DNA of 32,209 nt from Anaerolineaceae bacterium 4572_78. Lineage in GTDB: Bacteria > Chloroflexota > Anaerolineae > 4572-78. The stretch covers positions 1 to 32,209 of the forward strand of contig NBMH01000057.1 in NCBI GenBank assembly GCA_002084875.1. Direction: 5' to 3'. Shown piece by piece: positions 1-8,479 of this stretch. Both the position numbers and the translations under genes were made by a program. The number at the start of each line of letters is the position of its first letter. Position 1 is the first letter of the stretch. Under the pieces are notes generated by a model, which was not told the DNA's origin, did not search any database, and saw only the letters and a program-made list of their open reading frames with translations.

Positions 1-231
1 ATGAAAACAGGTAAACAGTTACCAAGCATTGATGTATTGAAAATATTATGGGAAAAAGAGACTGAGCGAGCCGAGCAGGAACACATGCGAGCCGAGCAGG
101 AACGCATTCGAGCCGAGCAGGCTGAAAACGCCCTTCAAGAAACCGCACGCAAAATGTTAGCAGAAGGGTTCAGTATTTCTATGATAACAAAAATCACTGG
201 GTTTCCACCCGATGAAATTGCCAAGCTGTAG
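1..231 (+). CDS. C-terminal part of a probable Rpn/PD-(D/E)XK-type protein with coiled-coil linker
   Basis: The reading frame is open from the first base, so the true start may lie outside the window. The 76 visible residues contain a charged heptad array (RAEQEHM-RAEQERI-RAEQAEN) encoded by a 21-bp tandem repeat, which should form a coiled coil. It ends with ARKMLAEGFSISMITKITGF followed by a short acidic helix. That ending resembles the C-terminal tail of Rpn-type 'transposase' nucleases and related PD-(D/E)XK proteins, where a helix-turn-helix-like tail follows a low-complexity linker. No nuclease core is visible here, so the family call rests on the tail alone. It lies beside transposase debris, which fits an accessory region. 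Confidence 0.45.
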   Translation: MKTGKQLPSIDVLKILWEKETERAEQEHMRAEQERIRAEQAENALQETARKMLAEGFSISMITKITGFPPDEIAKL

Positions 232-345
232 ACTTCATCAATCGTGGCATACTATTAGAACTTAGGACGGACGGAATCTGAATCGAATCCCAAAAAAAGG
301 TGGTATACCAATCGAGAGTAATAATTGTGAAAAAAGGTGGAAAAT

Positions 346-746
346 ATGATACAAATAACCGTTTCAGATGAAGATAAAGAACAATTGAAACACGATATGG
401 AAAAGCATTCTAATCCTATAGTTAGACAACGCTGTCGAGTAATCTACTTGAAAAGTATAGGTATGAAACCAGGACAGATAGCTCAAATAGTTAATGTGCA
501 TGTTAATACCATTACCAATTACCTGAAGTTATATCAGGCTCAAGGGCTAGCAGGCTTGTATCAGTTACACTATCTAGGACAACCTAGTGACTTGAATGCA
601 TACCAAGCTGATATCTCAAAGCAGATTTAGAAGCCAAACCTGTTGGGTCACTAGGCGAAGCACGAGAGCGTATCAAAAAGCTAACAGGTATAGCACGTTC
701 CACTACACAAATAAGTGCTTTCCTGAAAAAGCAGGGCTTCATGTGA
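346..746 (+). pseudogene. IS630-type transposase remnant, N-terminal HTH part, frameshifted and truncated
   Basis: The first frame encodes an N-terminal helix-turn-helix of the IS630/Tc1-mariner transposase type: RQRCRVIYLKSIGMKPGQIA followed by a second helix pair ending in GLAGLYQ. The frame stops near 630. The same protein continues in another frame as DLEAKPVGSLGEARERIKKL and ARSTTQISAFLKKQGFM, which is the second HTH half of the same family, until a stop at 744-746. The DDE catalytic domain is missing. The ORF track begins at a GTG at 337, but ATG 346 with GGTGG five bases upstream is the better start. It is a dead remnant. Its 3' edge meets the truncated end of the minus-strand gene at about 746-750, suggesting it broke that gene. 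Confidence 0.75.
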
Positions 747-1019
747 ATTATCAATATCAAGATTTATCCCCGAATAAATTGCAAAAGCATTAGCATTACG
801 GCGACGTAATTCCAATAACACAGGATTGACTAATAATTCAGACCGTGCCTTTTCACTTGATGAAGTCATAATTAAATTATACCCAATTGCCAATATTTCA
901 GTGAGCCAATCACTGGCTGATATTGGTAACATGTCAATAGTTTTTTCTGTTAGGTTAAATTGTGCTTTTACTTGATTGAGATTAAAATCACTGTAAGCTA
1001 TAATAATATATCTCCTCAT
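681..1019 (-). pseudogene. N-terminal fragment of a restriction-endonuclease-like family protein, truncated
   Basis: From the ATG at 1019 the protein reads AYSDFNLNQVKAQFNLTEKT, then SEKARSELLVNPVLLELRRR, then FAIYSGINLDID. This pattern recalls a widespread family of uncharacterised, possibly PD-(D/E)XK-like proteins in cyanobacteria and Chloroflexota that open with a YTDFTLxxVKxxFxL segment and carry a SEKARSExIxxPILxEVR helix followed by a FSGxxFNVD strand. That comparison is from memory. Beyond about position 750 the reading frame runs antisense through the IS630 remnant, so residues after LDID are not native, and the expected catalytic part is absent. The ORF track starts 13 codons earlier at 1058; ATG 1019 gives a better fit to the family start. 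Confidence 0.45.
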
Positions 1020-1025
1020 TCCATC

Positions 1026-1075
1026 GTAGCCATGATTTCCAATCACGTAGTATCGCAATTGGAAATTACGGCTAC
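1026..1075. repeat. Imperfect inverted repeat, 18-bp arms, 14-nt loop
   Basis: The left arm 1026-1043 (GTAGCCATGATTTCCAAT) and right arm 1058-1075 pair at 16 of 18 positions around a 14-nt loop. It lies between the end of valS and the start of the truncated minus-strand gene. There is no T-run on either side, so it is not a classical terminator; it may be a decayed mobile palindrome or an mRNA 3'-end hairpin for valS. Confidence 0.6.
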
Positions 1076-1098
1076 AAAAATCAAGAATATTAGTAGAA

Positions 1099-3774
1099 CT
1101 ATTCCGAATTCGTCAGCATGACTAGCAGTCCATGCAATTTCGAGGCTTGATTCGTCAGGTCGGCTAGCTTAGTTCGTTCATTTTCGACGATGTGAGCGGG
1201 AGCTCGGGAGACAAAGTTTTCGTTTGCTAGTTGTTTTTCAGAACGCTCCATGCGTTTTTCTAAGTCGGCGATTTCGGATTCGAGGCGTTGTCTTTCCACA
1301 GCGACATCAATCAATCCTGAGAGCGGTAGATAAATTTCGATTCCACCTTCGACAATGGCAGTTAATGCCTGGCGAGGTTTTTCCTGTAGTGAATCGGTTA
1401 TTTGAATGGTGCTTTCATCTAGGCGTGCCAAGTGATTAATCACATGACTTTCCTCTGTTATCAAATCAACATGTTCACCCGCCACGATAATAGCCGTGAC
1501 GTATTTACCTGGCTCAACTTTGTAAGTAGCCCGTACATTACGGATAGCTCGAACTATGGCGATGATGATGTTCATTTGAGATTCGGCTTCATCATTCATC
1601 TGTCCAGCAATGGGCCAATGTGCAATGCACAAACTTTCACCATGATGTGGTATATGTTGCCAAGCGGCTTCGGTCACGAATGGAATGAATGGATGTAGCA
1701 ATCGCAAAGTGCGGTCTAGGACATATACCAACACTCGACGAACTGTCGTTTGAGCTCGAATATTTTTCCCCTTTAGGCGGATTTTTGAGATTTCAATGAA
1801 CCAATCTGCGTATTCATTCCAAAAAAAATCGTAGGTTTGTCGACCTGCTTCGCCGAAGTTAAAACTATCCATCAAACGAGTTACATGTTGTACAAGCCGA
1901 TTATGTCGACTCATTATCCAGCGGTCGGCAAGCGTCAAGGTAGATAAATTTATAGTAGCGATGCTATCATTGTGCATAATACCTAGATTATTAACCACAA
2001 AGCGAGTGGCGTTCCAAATCTTATTGCTAAAATTTCTATTACCCGCCACGCGTTCCAAAGAAATGTTCATATCATTACCTGGTGTCGAGCCTGTCAACAA
2101 GGTAAAGCGTAAAGCATCGGTGCCATATTTGTCCATGACATCAATTGGGTCAACCACATTGCCATAAGACTTACTCATTTTCTTGCCATGCTCATCTCGT
2201 ACTAAGCCATGCAGATAAACAGTATGAAACGGAATTTTGTCAGTACATTCTAACCCTTGCATAATCATGCGTGCCACCCAAAAAAACAGAATATCATAGC
2301 CCGTTTCCATTACATCGGTCGGATAAAATCGTTCTAAGTCTTCGGTTTCATTGGGCCAACCGAGTGTACTGAAAGGCCACAATCCCGAACTAAACCAGGT
2401 ATCCAACACATCAGGGTCTTGTCTTAATTCTGTCGAGCCACATTTGCATGAGGTTGGGTCTTCACGAGCAACAATGATATTATCGCATTTTTGACAGTAC
2501 CATACAGGGATACGATGTCCCCACCACAACTGACGGCTAATACACCAATCGCGAATATTCTCCAACCAATGATTATACACTTTCGTAAAGTGTTCGGGGA
2601 TAATACGAATTTGACCGTTACGCACCACTTCTAAGGCTCTGTCAGCAAGTGGCTTCATATTCATAAACCATTGTGTGCTGACGAGAGGCTCGATGATTTC
2701 ACAGCCTCGTTGAGAACGTGGCACTTGCATGAGATGAGGTTTAGTTTTAATGGTTAACCCCAACTTTTCCATGTCTGCCCATAATTTTTTTCGTGCTTCG
2801 AAACGGTCAAGGTCGACATACGGTCCCGCATTTTTATTCAGGACGGCATTTTTGTTCATGATATTGATGATAGGTAAATTGTGTCGCCGACCAAGTTCAA
2901 AATCATTTGGGTCATGACCTGGTGTTACTTTCAAGGCACCTGTACCAAATGTCATGTCAACATACGTGTCGGCAATAATTGGAATGGGGCGGTTTAATAT
3001 CGGCACCCAACATGTTTTGCCCACAAATTTTTGATAGCGTTCGTCATTGGGGTGAACTGCAATCGCCGTATCACCTAAAATCGTTTCGGGGCGGGTAGTT
3101 GCCACCGATAAAAAATCGTCGCTATCTGCTACTGGATATTTGAAATAGTAGAGTGTTCCTTGTTCTTCATGGTACTCCACTTCCAAATCACTAACGGCAG
3201 TTTGCAAGCCAGGACTCCAGTTTATGAGATATTCGCCGCGATATATCAATCCTTTTTCGTAGAGACGGACAAATGCCTCTCGCACAGCTTGTGAAAGTCC
3301 TTCATCTAGAGTAAAGCGTTCTCTATCCCAATCACAACTCGCTCCAATTCGGCGAATTTGGCGTTGGATGTGACCGCTATATTTTTCTTTCCATTGCCAA
3401 GTGCGACGCAAAAATTCTTTGCGTCCAACTTCCTCACGGCTTGTGCCTTCATCGCGTAGCATTCTCTCGACTTGCAGTTGTGTAGCGATACCAGCATGGT
3501 CTGTACCAGGTATCCACAAAGCCGCTTTGCCATTCATGCGATGATAGCGAATCATCAAATCTTCTAAGCCAACAAACAGCACATGCCCCAAGTGAAGCTC
3601 ACCTGTCACATTTGCTGGAGGGATGGAAATCACAAATGGCGTGGCATCCTCGCCCGCTATCTCTGGTTTAAAATAACCTTTCTCTTCCCACCATTCATAG
3701 ATACACACCTCATAATATTGTGGCTCGTAAGCCTTTGCCATGGTTTTGAGGGCAAATGGTAGTTCTTTAACCAT
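1099..3774 (-). CDS. valS: Valine--tRNA ligase (ValRS)
   Basis: This class I aminoacyl-tRNA synthetase charges tRNA-Val in the cytoplasm. The 891-aa protein is full length for the family. The HIGH signature appears as PPANVTGELHLGH (residues about 52-64) and the KMSKS loop as KKMSKSYGNV (about 531-540). The CP1 editing domain that removes Thr-tRNA is marked by ATTRPETILGDTAIAVHP around residues 225-242. A CQKC...CKCG set near 427-446 is a probable zinc site. The C-terminal end is the expected tRNA-binding coiled coil (RLESEIADLEKRMERSEKQL). ATG 3774 is chosen because AGAAGGAG lies 6-7 bases upstream; an internal Met12 lacks such a site. It is a single-gene unit with its own predicted promoter just upstream. 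Confidence 0.98.
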   Translation of the reverse strand: MVKELPFALKTMAKAYEPQYYEVCIYEWWEEKGYFKPEIAGEDATPFVISIPPANVTGELHLGHVLFVGLEDLMIRYHRMNGKAALWIPGTDHAGIATQLQVERMLRDEGTSREEVGRKEFLRRTWQWKEKYSGHIQRQIRRIGASCDWDRERFTLDEGLSQAVREAFVRLYEKGLIYRGEYLINWSPGLQTAVSDLEVEYHEEQGTLYYFKYPVADSDDFLSVATTRPETILGDTAIAVHPNDERYQKFVGKTCWVPILNRPIPIIADTYVDMTFGTGALKVTPGHDPNDFELGRRHNLPIINIMNKNAVLNKNAGPYVDLDRFEARKKLWADMEKLGLTIKTKPHLMQVPRSQRGCEIIEPLVSTQWFMNMKPLADRALEVVRNGQIRIIPEHFTKVYNHWLENIRDWCISRQLWWGHRIPVWYCQKCDNIIVAREDPTSCKCGSTELRQDPDVLDTWFSSGLWPFSTLGWPNETEDLERFYPTDVMETGYDILFFWVARMIMQGLECTDKIPFHTVYLHGLVRDEHGKKMSKSYGNVVDPIDVMDKYGTDALRFTLLTGSTPGNDMNISLERVAGNRNFSNKIWNATRFVVNNLGIMHNDSIATINLSTLTLADRWIMSRHNRLVQHVTRLMDSFNFGEAGRQTYDFFWNEYADWFIEISKIRLKGKNIRAQTTVRRVLVYVLDRTLRLLHPFIPFVTEAAWQHIPHHGESLCIAHWPIAGQMNDEAESQMNIIIAIVRAIRNVRATYKVEPGKYVTAIIVAGEHVDLITEESHVINHLARLDESTIQITDSLQEKPRQALTAIVEGGIEIYLPLSGLIDVAVERQRLESEIADLEKRMERSEKQLANENFVSRAPAHIVENERTKLADLTNQASKLHGLLVMLTNSE

Positions 3775-3815
3775 AATTTCTCCTTCTTCAAGACCTTTAA
3801 TATTTCTATTTTGCC

Positions 3816-3844
3816 AGTTTACTTGTTTTTTTGAAATGTTCCAA
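3816..3844 (-). promoter_or_regulatory. Predicted sigma-70-type promoter for valS
   Basis: Read on the minus strand, TTGGAA (3839-3844) and TAAACT (3816-3821) are separated by exactly 17 bases. The predicted start of transcription lies about 35 bases before the valS ATG. The boxes are a moderate match to consensus. No T-box leader fits in the short space available. Confidence 0.5.
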
Positions 3845-3892
3845 ATTGTGGGGATGTAGTTTGGTTTTGTGATTATTCACTCCCCCTTTTGT

Positions 3893-4020
3893 CAGTAAAC
3901 CCAAACTCCCGGGCTCCCCGTGAACAGGGAGGGGAGCAATCACTTCCCTCCGCAGGCGAGAGGATTGAGGGGGGGAGATTCTCCCCTATCCCTGTAGAGG
4001 AGATGTTAGGGTGGGAGTGA
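3893..4020. repeat. GC-rich dispersed repeat (family C), longest copy
   Basis: This strongly GC-rich block contains several short inverted runs of C and G (CTCCCCGTGAACAGGGAGGG, and GAGATTCTCCCC). On the minus strand its edge reads CCCACCCTAAC followed by an AGGGG-rich stretch, like the copies at 20311-20347 and 30082-30116. It contrasts sharply with the AT-rich surroundings. The ORF that spans it (3873-4064 minus) has a biased Pro/Ser/Arg composition typical of translated repeats. Confidence 0.6.
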
Positions 4021-4215
4021 GCGGTCATGTGGGGACTTTTAGCATGCGTTAATATTTTTGGCACAAGGTTTTTGCTTGTTTCAGGATTATGTGGTATTGT
4101 TTCCCATAAATTTTTAATAAGATGTCGTAGCTATTTACCTCACCCTAACATAGGGCTGTTTAATGCTAACAAAAAACATGGCTTGGGATATTTTTCAACC
4201 ACGTGGTCGCACAAT

Positions 4216-4259
4216 GGAGCGAAAAAGCTCGCTTTTTCATGTCAAAGCAAGCTTTGAAC
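4216..4259 (-). repeat. Family A two-hairpin repeat, copy A1
   Basis: On the minus strand it reads GTTCAAAGCTTGCTTTGAC, ATG, GAAAAAGC-GA-GCTTTTTC, then GCTCC. It has two adjacent hairpins with stems of about 8 bp separated by ATG, the same arrangement as copies A2 and A3. It sits inside the MITE-like element. Confidence 0.75.
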
Positions 4260-4270
4260 AGCCCTGAATA

Positions 4271-4298
4271 GTAGGGGCGTACGGCCGTACGCCCCTAC
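4271..4298. repeat. Perfect 28-bp palindrome (family B), copy B1
   Basis: The arms GTAGGGGCGTACGG and CCGTACGCCCCTAC are exact inverted complements. A second copy at 31119-31146 differs at two positions that compensate each other, so pairing is kept. Confidence 0.85.
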
Positions 4299-4393
4299 AA
4301 CTAGCATTGAACAGTCCTACCCATGTTGGGTTTGGGTCTGGTGGGTTTACTAACGAGATGGAGTGAATAATCACGTAATTATTCGAGAATATA

Positions 4394-6178
4394 ATGAAAC
4401 TTTCTACATTAGATAATATTGATACTCTCAAAGAAGAAGTACAAAATGATGTTAGTCCTGTATCATTCCCGCAATTGACAATAGAAATGGGAATGTACAT
4501 GCTGTTAATCGTTATCGCATTAGGCTTGCGTTTGAGTTATCTTCATGCCTATCCATTGAACGAAACCGAATCGGCTCAAGCATTGGTGGCATTAGAAATA
4601 GCTAAAGGAAATCCGCCACAAGCAACGGGTTACAGTCCTCTCATGGCAACACTTAACAGTTTTATTTTCTTTATTTTTGGCGATAGTGATACCACAGCTC
4701 GGTTTGCTTCTGTGTTATTAGGTGTTATTTTAATCGCCTTGCCGATAGCTTTACGCAAACAATTGGGAATCATGGGAGCATTGTCGGCTTCAGTATTGCT
4801 CACATTGTCGGCTTCGACCATGTATTGGTCGAGGATGGTGTCAGGTGAAATTGCCGTCGCCGTTGGGGTAATGTTGCTCCTTATTGGATTTGTTAAATGG
4901 TTGGATGAGAAATTGGATTGGGGGTTGTATGTAATTGCTTTGGGAATTGTACTACTACTCATCAGTGCTGTACCTGGTTATACTGCTTTAGCTGTAACCA
5001 TAGTTTTACTGCCATTAGTATTTATTCTCAATCCTGATGTCCGTTCAAGCATGATAAATTCTCAAGAGCGTATTCGTCATGCCGCTATTTTTGGAGTGGG
5101 AGCATTATTTATTTTAGCTACGGCAGGCATATATAACTTGACGGGATTAGCAACTATATCTGATTTATTCACCACATGGTTACATCAATTTGGCATTCAA
5201 CCTCAAATTGGTGGTGGGTATTTCGCTATTTTAATGTTGCCTTTCTATGAACCTGTGATTATATTTTTTGGATTGATGGGCATTTTTTATACATTCTGGC
5301 GAGGTCAGGCACTTGATTGGGTTTTGTTCATAAGTTTTCTTACCGCATTGATATGCGACATTGCCATGAGCGGTAGGAGTAGCGGACAGATTTTACTCCC
5401 CATCATTCCGTTAGCATTATTAGCTGGGCGGGTCATCGAGTCATTATGGAAATCGTTGTGGCATCATGCAACTTGGGAAAGAGATGGTTTGTTTATCAGT
5501 GCTGGCTTGATGATTGTAGTCTTTATCTACATCACATTTGCTAGTTGGACAAAATGTACCCCTCAAATCGAAAAATGCGATGTTGCATGGATTCTACCTT
5601 TTTCAGGTGTTATTTTATTGGTCGGTTTAGCAATTATATTTCTTGCTTTAGAAGGTTGGAAAATGTGTCTACGTGGTTTTGGAGCAATTCTTTTAGTTAC
5701 GATGGGTTGTTTTTCGATTGGGCATAGCTGGCGATTAAATTTCGCTCCCCTCAAAGATTTACCATTTCAACCGATGGTAACTCAACCGACTTCTACTCTA
5801 CTGCCCATTTTAATTAGTGATTTAGAACAGATTTCTATTGAGAAGACAGGTGAAAAACATCAGATTGATGTGGCAGTGGTTGGGTTTGAAACACCAATAT
5901 TACATTGGTACTTACGCGACTTTGATAATATTCGGTATTCCTCTGATTTTGTGTCAGTTTCCGATTATGCTATAGTGCTAACCGGTCCAACGGGTGGCGA
6001 ACCTTATGGCGGGGGCTATGTCGGACAAGATTATTCTCTCATTTCTGATTGGGCACCAAGTTACATTGATGCCAGCAAAGACAGCATACGATGGTATTTA
6101 TTCCGCACTTTGCCGCGTCACATGCCAGGCTCAGACCAAGTAGTGATGTGGCTGTTAGAACACCCGAGCATAGAATGA
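4394..6178 (+). CDS. GT-C-type membrane glycosyltransferase (PMT/ArnT/Agl23-like)
   Basis: This 594-aa integral membrane protein has roughly ten or more hydrophobic segments, beginning with MLLIVIALGLRLSYLHAYPL. The first outer loop carries an acidic pair (LNETESAQALVALEIAKG) followed by GYSPLMATLNSFIFFIFGDS and TTARFASVLLGV. This layout of an acidic loop after TM1, then the LFG-D-x-x-ARF signature, is typical of GT-C enzymes that use polyprenyl-phosphate sugars (PMT, ArnT and TIGR03663/Agl23-like proteins). The acceptor cannot be told from sequence. The C-terminal 130 residues (about 460-594) are a soluble, probably extracytoplasmic domain. The start follows the right end of the repeat unit by only 20 bases, with no strong ribosome binding site, so expression may depend on the repeat. 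It stands alone on the plus strand. Confidence 0.75.
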   Translation: MKLSTLDNIDTLKEEVQNDVSPVSFPQLTIEMGMYMLLIVIALGLRLSYLHAYPLNETESAQALVALEIAKGNPPQATGYSPLMATLNSFIFFIFGDSDTTARFASVLLGVILIALPIALRKQLGIMGALSASVLLTLSASTMYWSRMVSGEIAVAVGVMLLLIGFVKWLDEKLDWGLYVIALGIVLLLISAVPGYTALAVTIVLLPLVFILNPDVRSSMINSQERIRHAAIFGVGALFILATAGIYNLTGLATISDLFTTWLHQFGIQPQIGGGYFAILMLPFYEPVIIFFGLMGIFYTFWRGQALDWVLFISFLTALICDIAMSGRSSGQILLPIIPLALLAGRVIESLWKSLWHHATWERDGLFISAGLMIVVFIYITFASWTKCTPQIEKCDVAWILPFSGVILLVGLAIIFLALEGWKMCLRGFGAILLVTMGCFSIGHSWRLNFAPLKDLPFQPMVTQPTSTLLPILISDLEQISIEKTGEKHQIDVAVVGFETPILHWYLRDFDNIRYSSDFVSVSDYAIVLTGPTGGEPYGGGYVGQDYSLISDWAPSYIDASKDSIRWYLFRTLPRHMPGSDQVVMWLLEHPSIE

Positions 6179-6235
6179 ATCCCGATTTTTTCTATCGTGC
6201 CTTAAAACCCAATATGCCAAATTGAGTTGACCAAT

Positions 6236-6263
6236 TTGCCAAAAACTTAAACCCATGTATAAA
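6236..6263 (+). promoter_or_regulatory. Predicted promoter for the acyl-CoA synthetase gene
   Basis: TTGCCA (6236-6241) and TATAAA (6258-6263) are 16 bases apart, 55 bases before the ATG at 6318. The downstream AAGGAG ribosome binding site is well placed. Confidence 0.5.
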
Positions 6264-6317
6264 TAAGGTAACTATTCATTATTTCATCGATAAAATTTGA
6301 TTAAGGAGATATAAAAC

Positions 6318-8267
6318 ATGGCAGGATTTAGGACTTATGATGATGTTATAGCTCTCGAGCAGACTCCATTAAATGAACGGAATTTGCCGAGCAGTACTTA
6401 TGAAATGCTCCAACGTGGAGCGACAATTTCCCCTGATGGCATGGCTTTACAATTTTTTTTGCAAGGGACAGACTATACCGATGCGGTTAAATTTAGCCAT
6501 CAGGAATTTATGGAAAAAGTTACCCAAACGGCAAACATGTTGCATGATTTAGGGATTAGCAAGCATGATGTCGTTACGATTATTTTACCGAACTTACCCG
6601 AAACACTTTTCACAATCTGGGGTGGGGAAGCCGCTGGGATTATCAATCCCATCAATCCCATGCTTGAACCAGCTCAAATTGCGGAAATCATGAACACGGT
6701 TAAAACAAAAGTTTTGGTCACATTGATGCCTTTCCCAACCACTGATATTTGGGAAAAAGTGTCCTCCATTGTAAATGATGTCCCAAGTTTGCAGTCGATT
6801 TTGCAGGTGGATATTGCCGATTATCTACCCACATTAAAAAGAACGGCAGTTAAGGCTCTTGCCTGGAAAACGGCTCATAAAAGCACACGTCCCAAATTGC
6901 CGATTCGGAAGTTTGCCAAATTGATAAAACGCTATCCGTCCGATAAATTAACAAGTGGACGGGAAATCATGCCCGATGATATTGCCTCGTATTTTCATAC
7001 TGGTGGTACAACTGGCACACCAAAGATTGCTCTACACTCGCACTTCAATGAGGTTTTTGATACATGGTCAACCAGCCAAGTTGTGGAACTAGATACTGAA
7101 AGTGTTGTATTCAACGGACTTCCACTTTTTCATGTGCATGGTGTGATTACAAGTAGTTCGGTTCCGCTTTCAAATGGTTCATGTATTGTTCTAGGTACAC
7201 CGCAAGGCTATCGTGGTGAAGATGTCTTTAAGAATTTTTGGAAGATTGTGGAACATTACAAGGTAACACTTTTCATAAGCGTACCGACCATACTGACAGT
7301 ACTTCTACGAGAATCATCTGAAGAGCATGACATTAGTTCATTAAAATTTGCCATAAGTGGAGCGGCTCCTATGTCAGTTGAAGTCTTCCAACGATTTGAA
7401 GAAAGAACAGGCGTACACATTTTAGAAGGATATGGTTTGACAGAAGGGACATGCATCGCGGCTGTCAATCCTGTGCTTGGAGAGCGGCGTATTGGTTCTG
7501 TTGGTTTTCCTATTCCATACCAGGAGATGAAAATAGCTCAACTTGATGCTGATGGCAAGTTTGAACGCTTCTGTGAAGTAGACGAAATAGGGACGATTGC
7601 CCTACGGGGACCCAACGTTTTTAAGGGCTACAAAGAGGATGTTCATAACAAAATCGCTTGGTTTGATAGCGGTGATGAGCAAGGCAAATGGCTCAATACG
7701 GGTGACATGGGGCGAAAAGATAGCGATGGATACTTTTGGCTGACTGGGCGAAAGAAGGAGTTAATCATTCGTGGTGGGCATAATATTGAACCGAAGTTGA
7801 TTGAAGGTCCACTGTATACTCATCCTGCGGTAGCTCTTGTAGCAGCCATAGGTCGTCCAGACCCACGTGTGGGCGAATTGCCTATCGCTTATGTTCAACT
7901 GAAGCCTGGCATGGAAGCGACAGAGGATGAATTAATTGAGTTTGCTAAGGAGCATATTGCCGAACGAGCCTCTATACCAAAGAAAATTTATATTGTTGAT
8001 GAAGTTCCATTAACAAATGTAGGCAAAATCTTTAAACCAAGTCTATCATGGCGTGAAATAAAATCAGTTTATGAGGAAGCCTTGACAGATGTGGCAGGTG
8101 TTCGTAATTTAACGATAAATGTTGGTTCTCATAAATTACATGGTACACTTGCTAACATTCAAATAGAATGTGAAGATGATGCTGACAATACTAATGTGAC
8201 TGAAGCAGTCAATGAAATTTTGGGAACATATACTATTAATTATGAAATTGAATTTGTTTCATCGTAA
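6318..8267 (+). CDS. AMP-forming acyl-CoA synthetase (long PRK07529-like type)
   Basis: It activates a carboxylic acid with ATP to an acyl-adenylate and then an acyl-CoA. The ATP-binding loop is HTGGTTGTPK (residues 227-236), the adenine-binding motif is GYGLTEGT (about 372-379), the hinge region is DGYFWLTGRKKELIIRGG (about 470-488), and the catalytic lysine lies in PLTNVGKIFKP near residue 570. At 649 aa it exceeds the usual 500-560 aa. A spacer at about 165-215 and a roughly 65-aa C-terminal tail (NLTINVGSHKLHG...) account for the difference, a layout I associate with the PRK07529 AMP-binding proteins. The acid substrate is unknown; a fatty acid is likely. ATG 6318 has AAGGAGAT upstream. 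It appears monocistronic, with its own promoter and a terminator hairpin downstream. Confidence 0.9.
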   Translation: MAGFRTYDDVIALEQTPLNERNLPSSTYEMLQRGATISPDGMALQFFLQGTDYTDAVKFSHQEFMEKVTQTANMLHDLGISKHDVVTIILPNLPETLFTIWGGEAAGIINPINPMLEPAQIAEIMNTVKTKVLVTLMPFPTTDIWEKVSSIVNDVPSLQSILQVDIADYLPTLKRTAVKALAWKTAHKSTRPKLPIRKFAKLIKRYPSDKLTSGREIMPDDIASYFHTGGTTGTPKIALHSHFNEVFDTWSTSQVVELDTESVVFNGLPLFHVHGVITSSSVPLSNGSCIVLGTPQGYRGEDVFKNFWKIVEHYKVTLFISVPTILTVLLRESSEEHDISSLKFAISGAAPMSVEVFQRFEERTGVHILEGYGLTEGTCIAAVNPVLGERRIGSVGFPIPYQEMKIAQLDADGKFERFCEVDEIGTIALRGPNVFKGYKEDVHNKIAWFDSGDEQGKWLNTGDMGRKDSDGYFWLTGRKKELIIRGGHNIEPKLIEGPLYTHPAVALVAAIGRPDPRVGELPIAYVQLKPGMEATEDELIEFAKEHIAERASIPKKIYIVDEVPLTNVGKIFKPSLSWREIKSVYEEALTDVAGVRNLTINVGSHKLHGTLANIQIECEDDADNTNVTEAVNEILGTYTINYEIEFVSS

Positions 8268-8281
8268 GGGTAATTACCGAA

Positions 8282-8330
8282 GGGTCAAAGCTTGCTCTGA
8301 CGCTCATGAAAAAGCAAGCTTTTTCGCTCC
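8282..8330 (+). repeat. Family A two-hairpin repeat, copy A2
   Basis: It reads GTCAAAGC-TT-GCTCTGAC, a short insertion with ATG, then GAAAAAGC-AA-GCTTTTTC and GCTCC. The first stem has one mismatch. It lies 14 bases after the acyl-CoA synthetase stop codon. Confidence 0.75.
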
Positions 8331-8404
8331 AAAGTTTCAAGCAAACTTAAACAAATTTATTGATGTCAGAATTTGCATTTGCTTTATTTTGTGCTAGACT
8401 GAAG

Positions 8405-8440
8405 GTGCATCTAAAATGATTTAGATGCACTATTATTTTT
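8405..8440 (+). terminator. Intrinsic terminator after the acyl-CoA synthetase gene
   Basis: A perfect 11-bp stem (GTGCATCTAAA, loop ATGA, TTTAGATGCAC) at 8405-8430 is followed by TATTATTTTTT. It separates the acyl-CoA synthetase from gdhA. Confidence 0.75.
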
Positions 8441-8479
8441 TGATTACAATGATGTAAATCAGCAAAAGATTTTAAATTT

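Larger units (their letters stand above)
4153..4317. mobile_element. MITE-like inverted-repeat element flanked by TA
   Basis: The left end GGGCTGTTTAATGCTAA (4153-4169) pairs with the inverted right end CTAGCATTGAACAGTCC (4301-4317) at about 14 of 17 positions. TA stands immediately outside both ends, as expected for target duplication by IS630/Tc1-mariner-type transposases. The 165-bp interior has no gene. It holds a family A two-hairpin element and a perfect 28-bp palindrome. A third related end-like sequence (TTGAACAGCCCT, 4254-4265) lies inside, suggesting nested or repeated insertions. Confidence 0.55.
3869..4374. repeat. Composite repeat unit with about 34-bp inverted ends
   Basis: The outermost 15 bases GTGATTATTCACTCC (3869-3883) recur exactly, inverted, at 4360-4374. 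Inside them, after a diverged 6-7 nt, both ends continue with GTnAGTAAACCCA. The inverted ends are therefore about 34 bp with a short mismatched block. The 506-bp unit carries no plausible gene; the two ORF-track lines inside it (3873-4064 and 4027-4257) consist of repeat sequence. It fills the whole stretch between valS and the glycosyltransferase and encloses a GC-rich repeat and a smaller inverted-repeat element. No clear target duplication is seen. It could be a non-autonomous transposable element or two opposed copies of a dispersed repeat. Confidence 0.6.

Noticed and set aside
61-135. Tandem repeat as a possible CRISPR or regulatory array
   Set aside because: The 21-bp unit is contiguous, without spacers, and encodes coiled-coil heptads in frame.
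3873-4064. Minus-strand 63-aa ORF before the glycosyltransferase
   Set aside because: It is a translation of the GC-rich repeat, with biased Pro/Ser/Arg composition, no ribosome binding site and no family pattern.
4237-4500. 87-aa minus-strand ORF with VWPYAPT-like peptide (VRPYAPT)
   Set aside because: The peptide is the translated 28-bp palindrome, and the ORF runs antisense into the glycosyltransferase.
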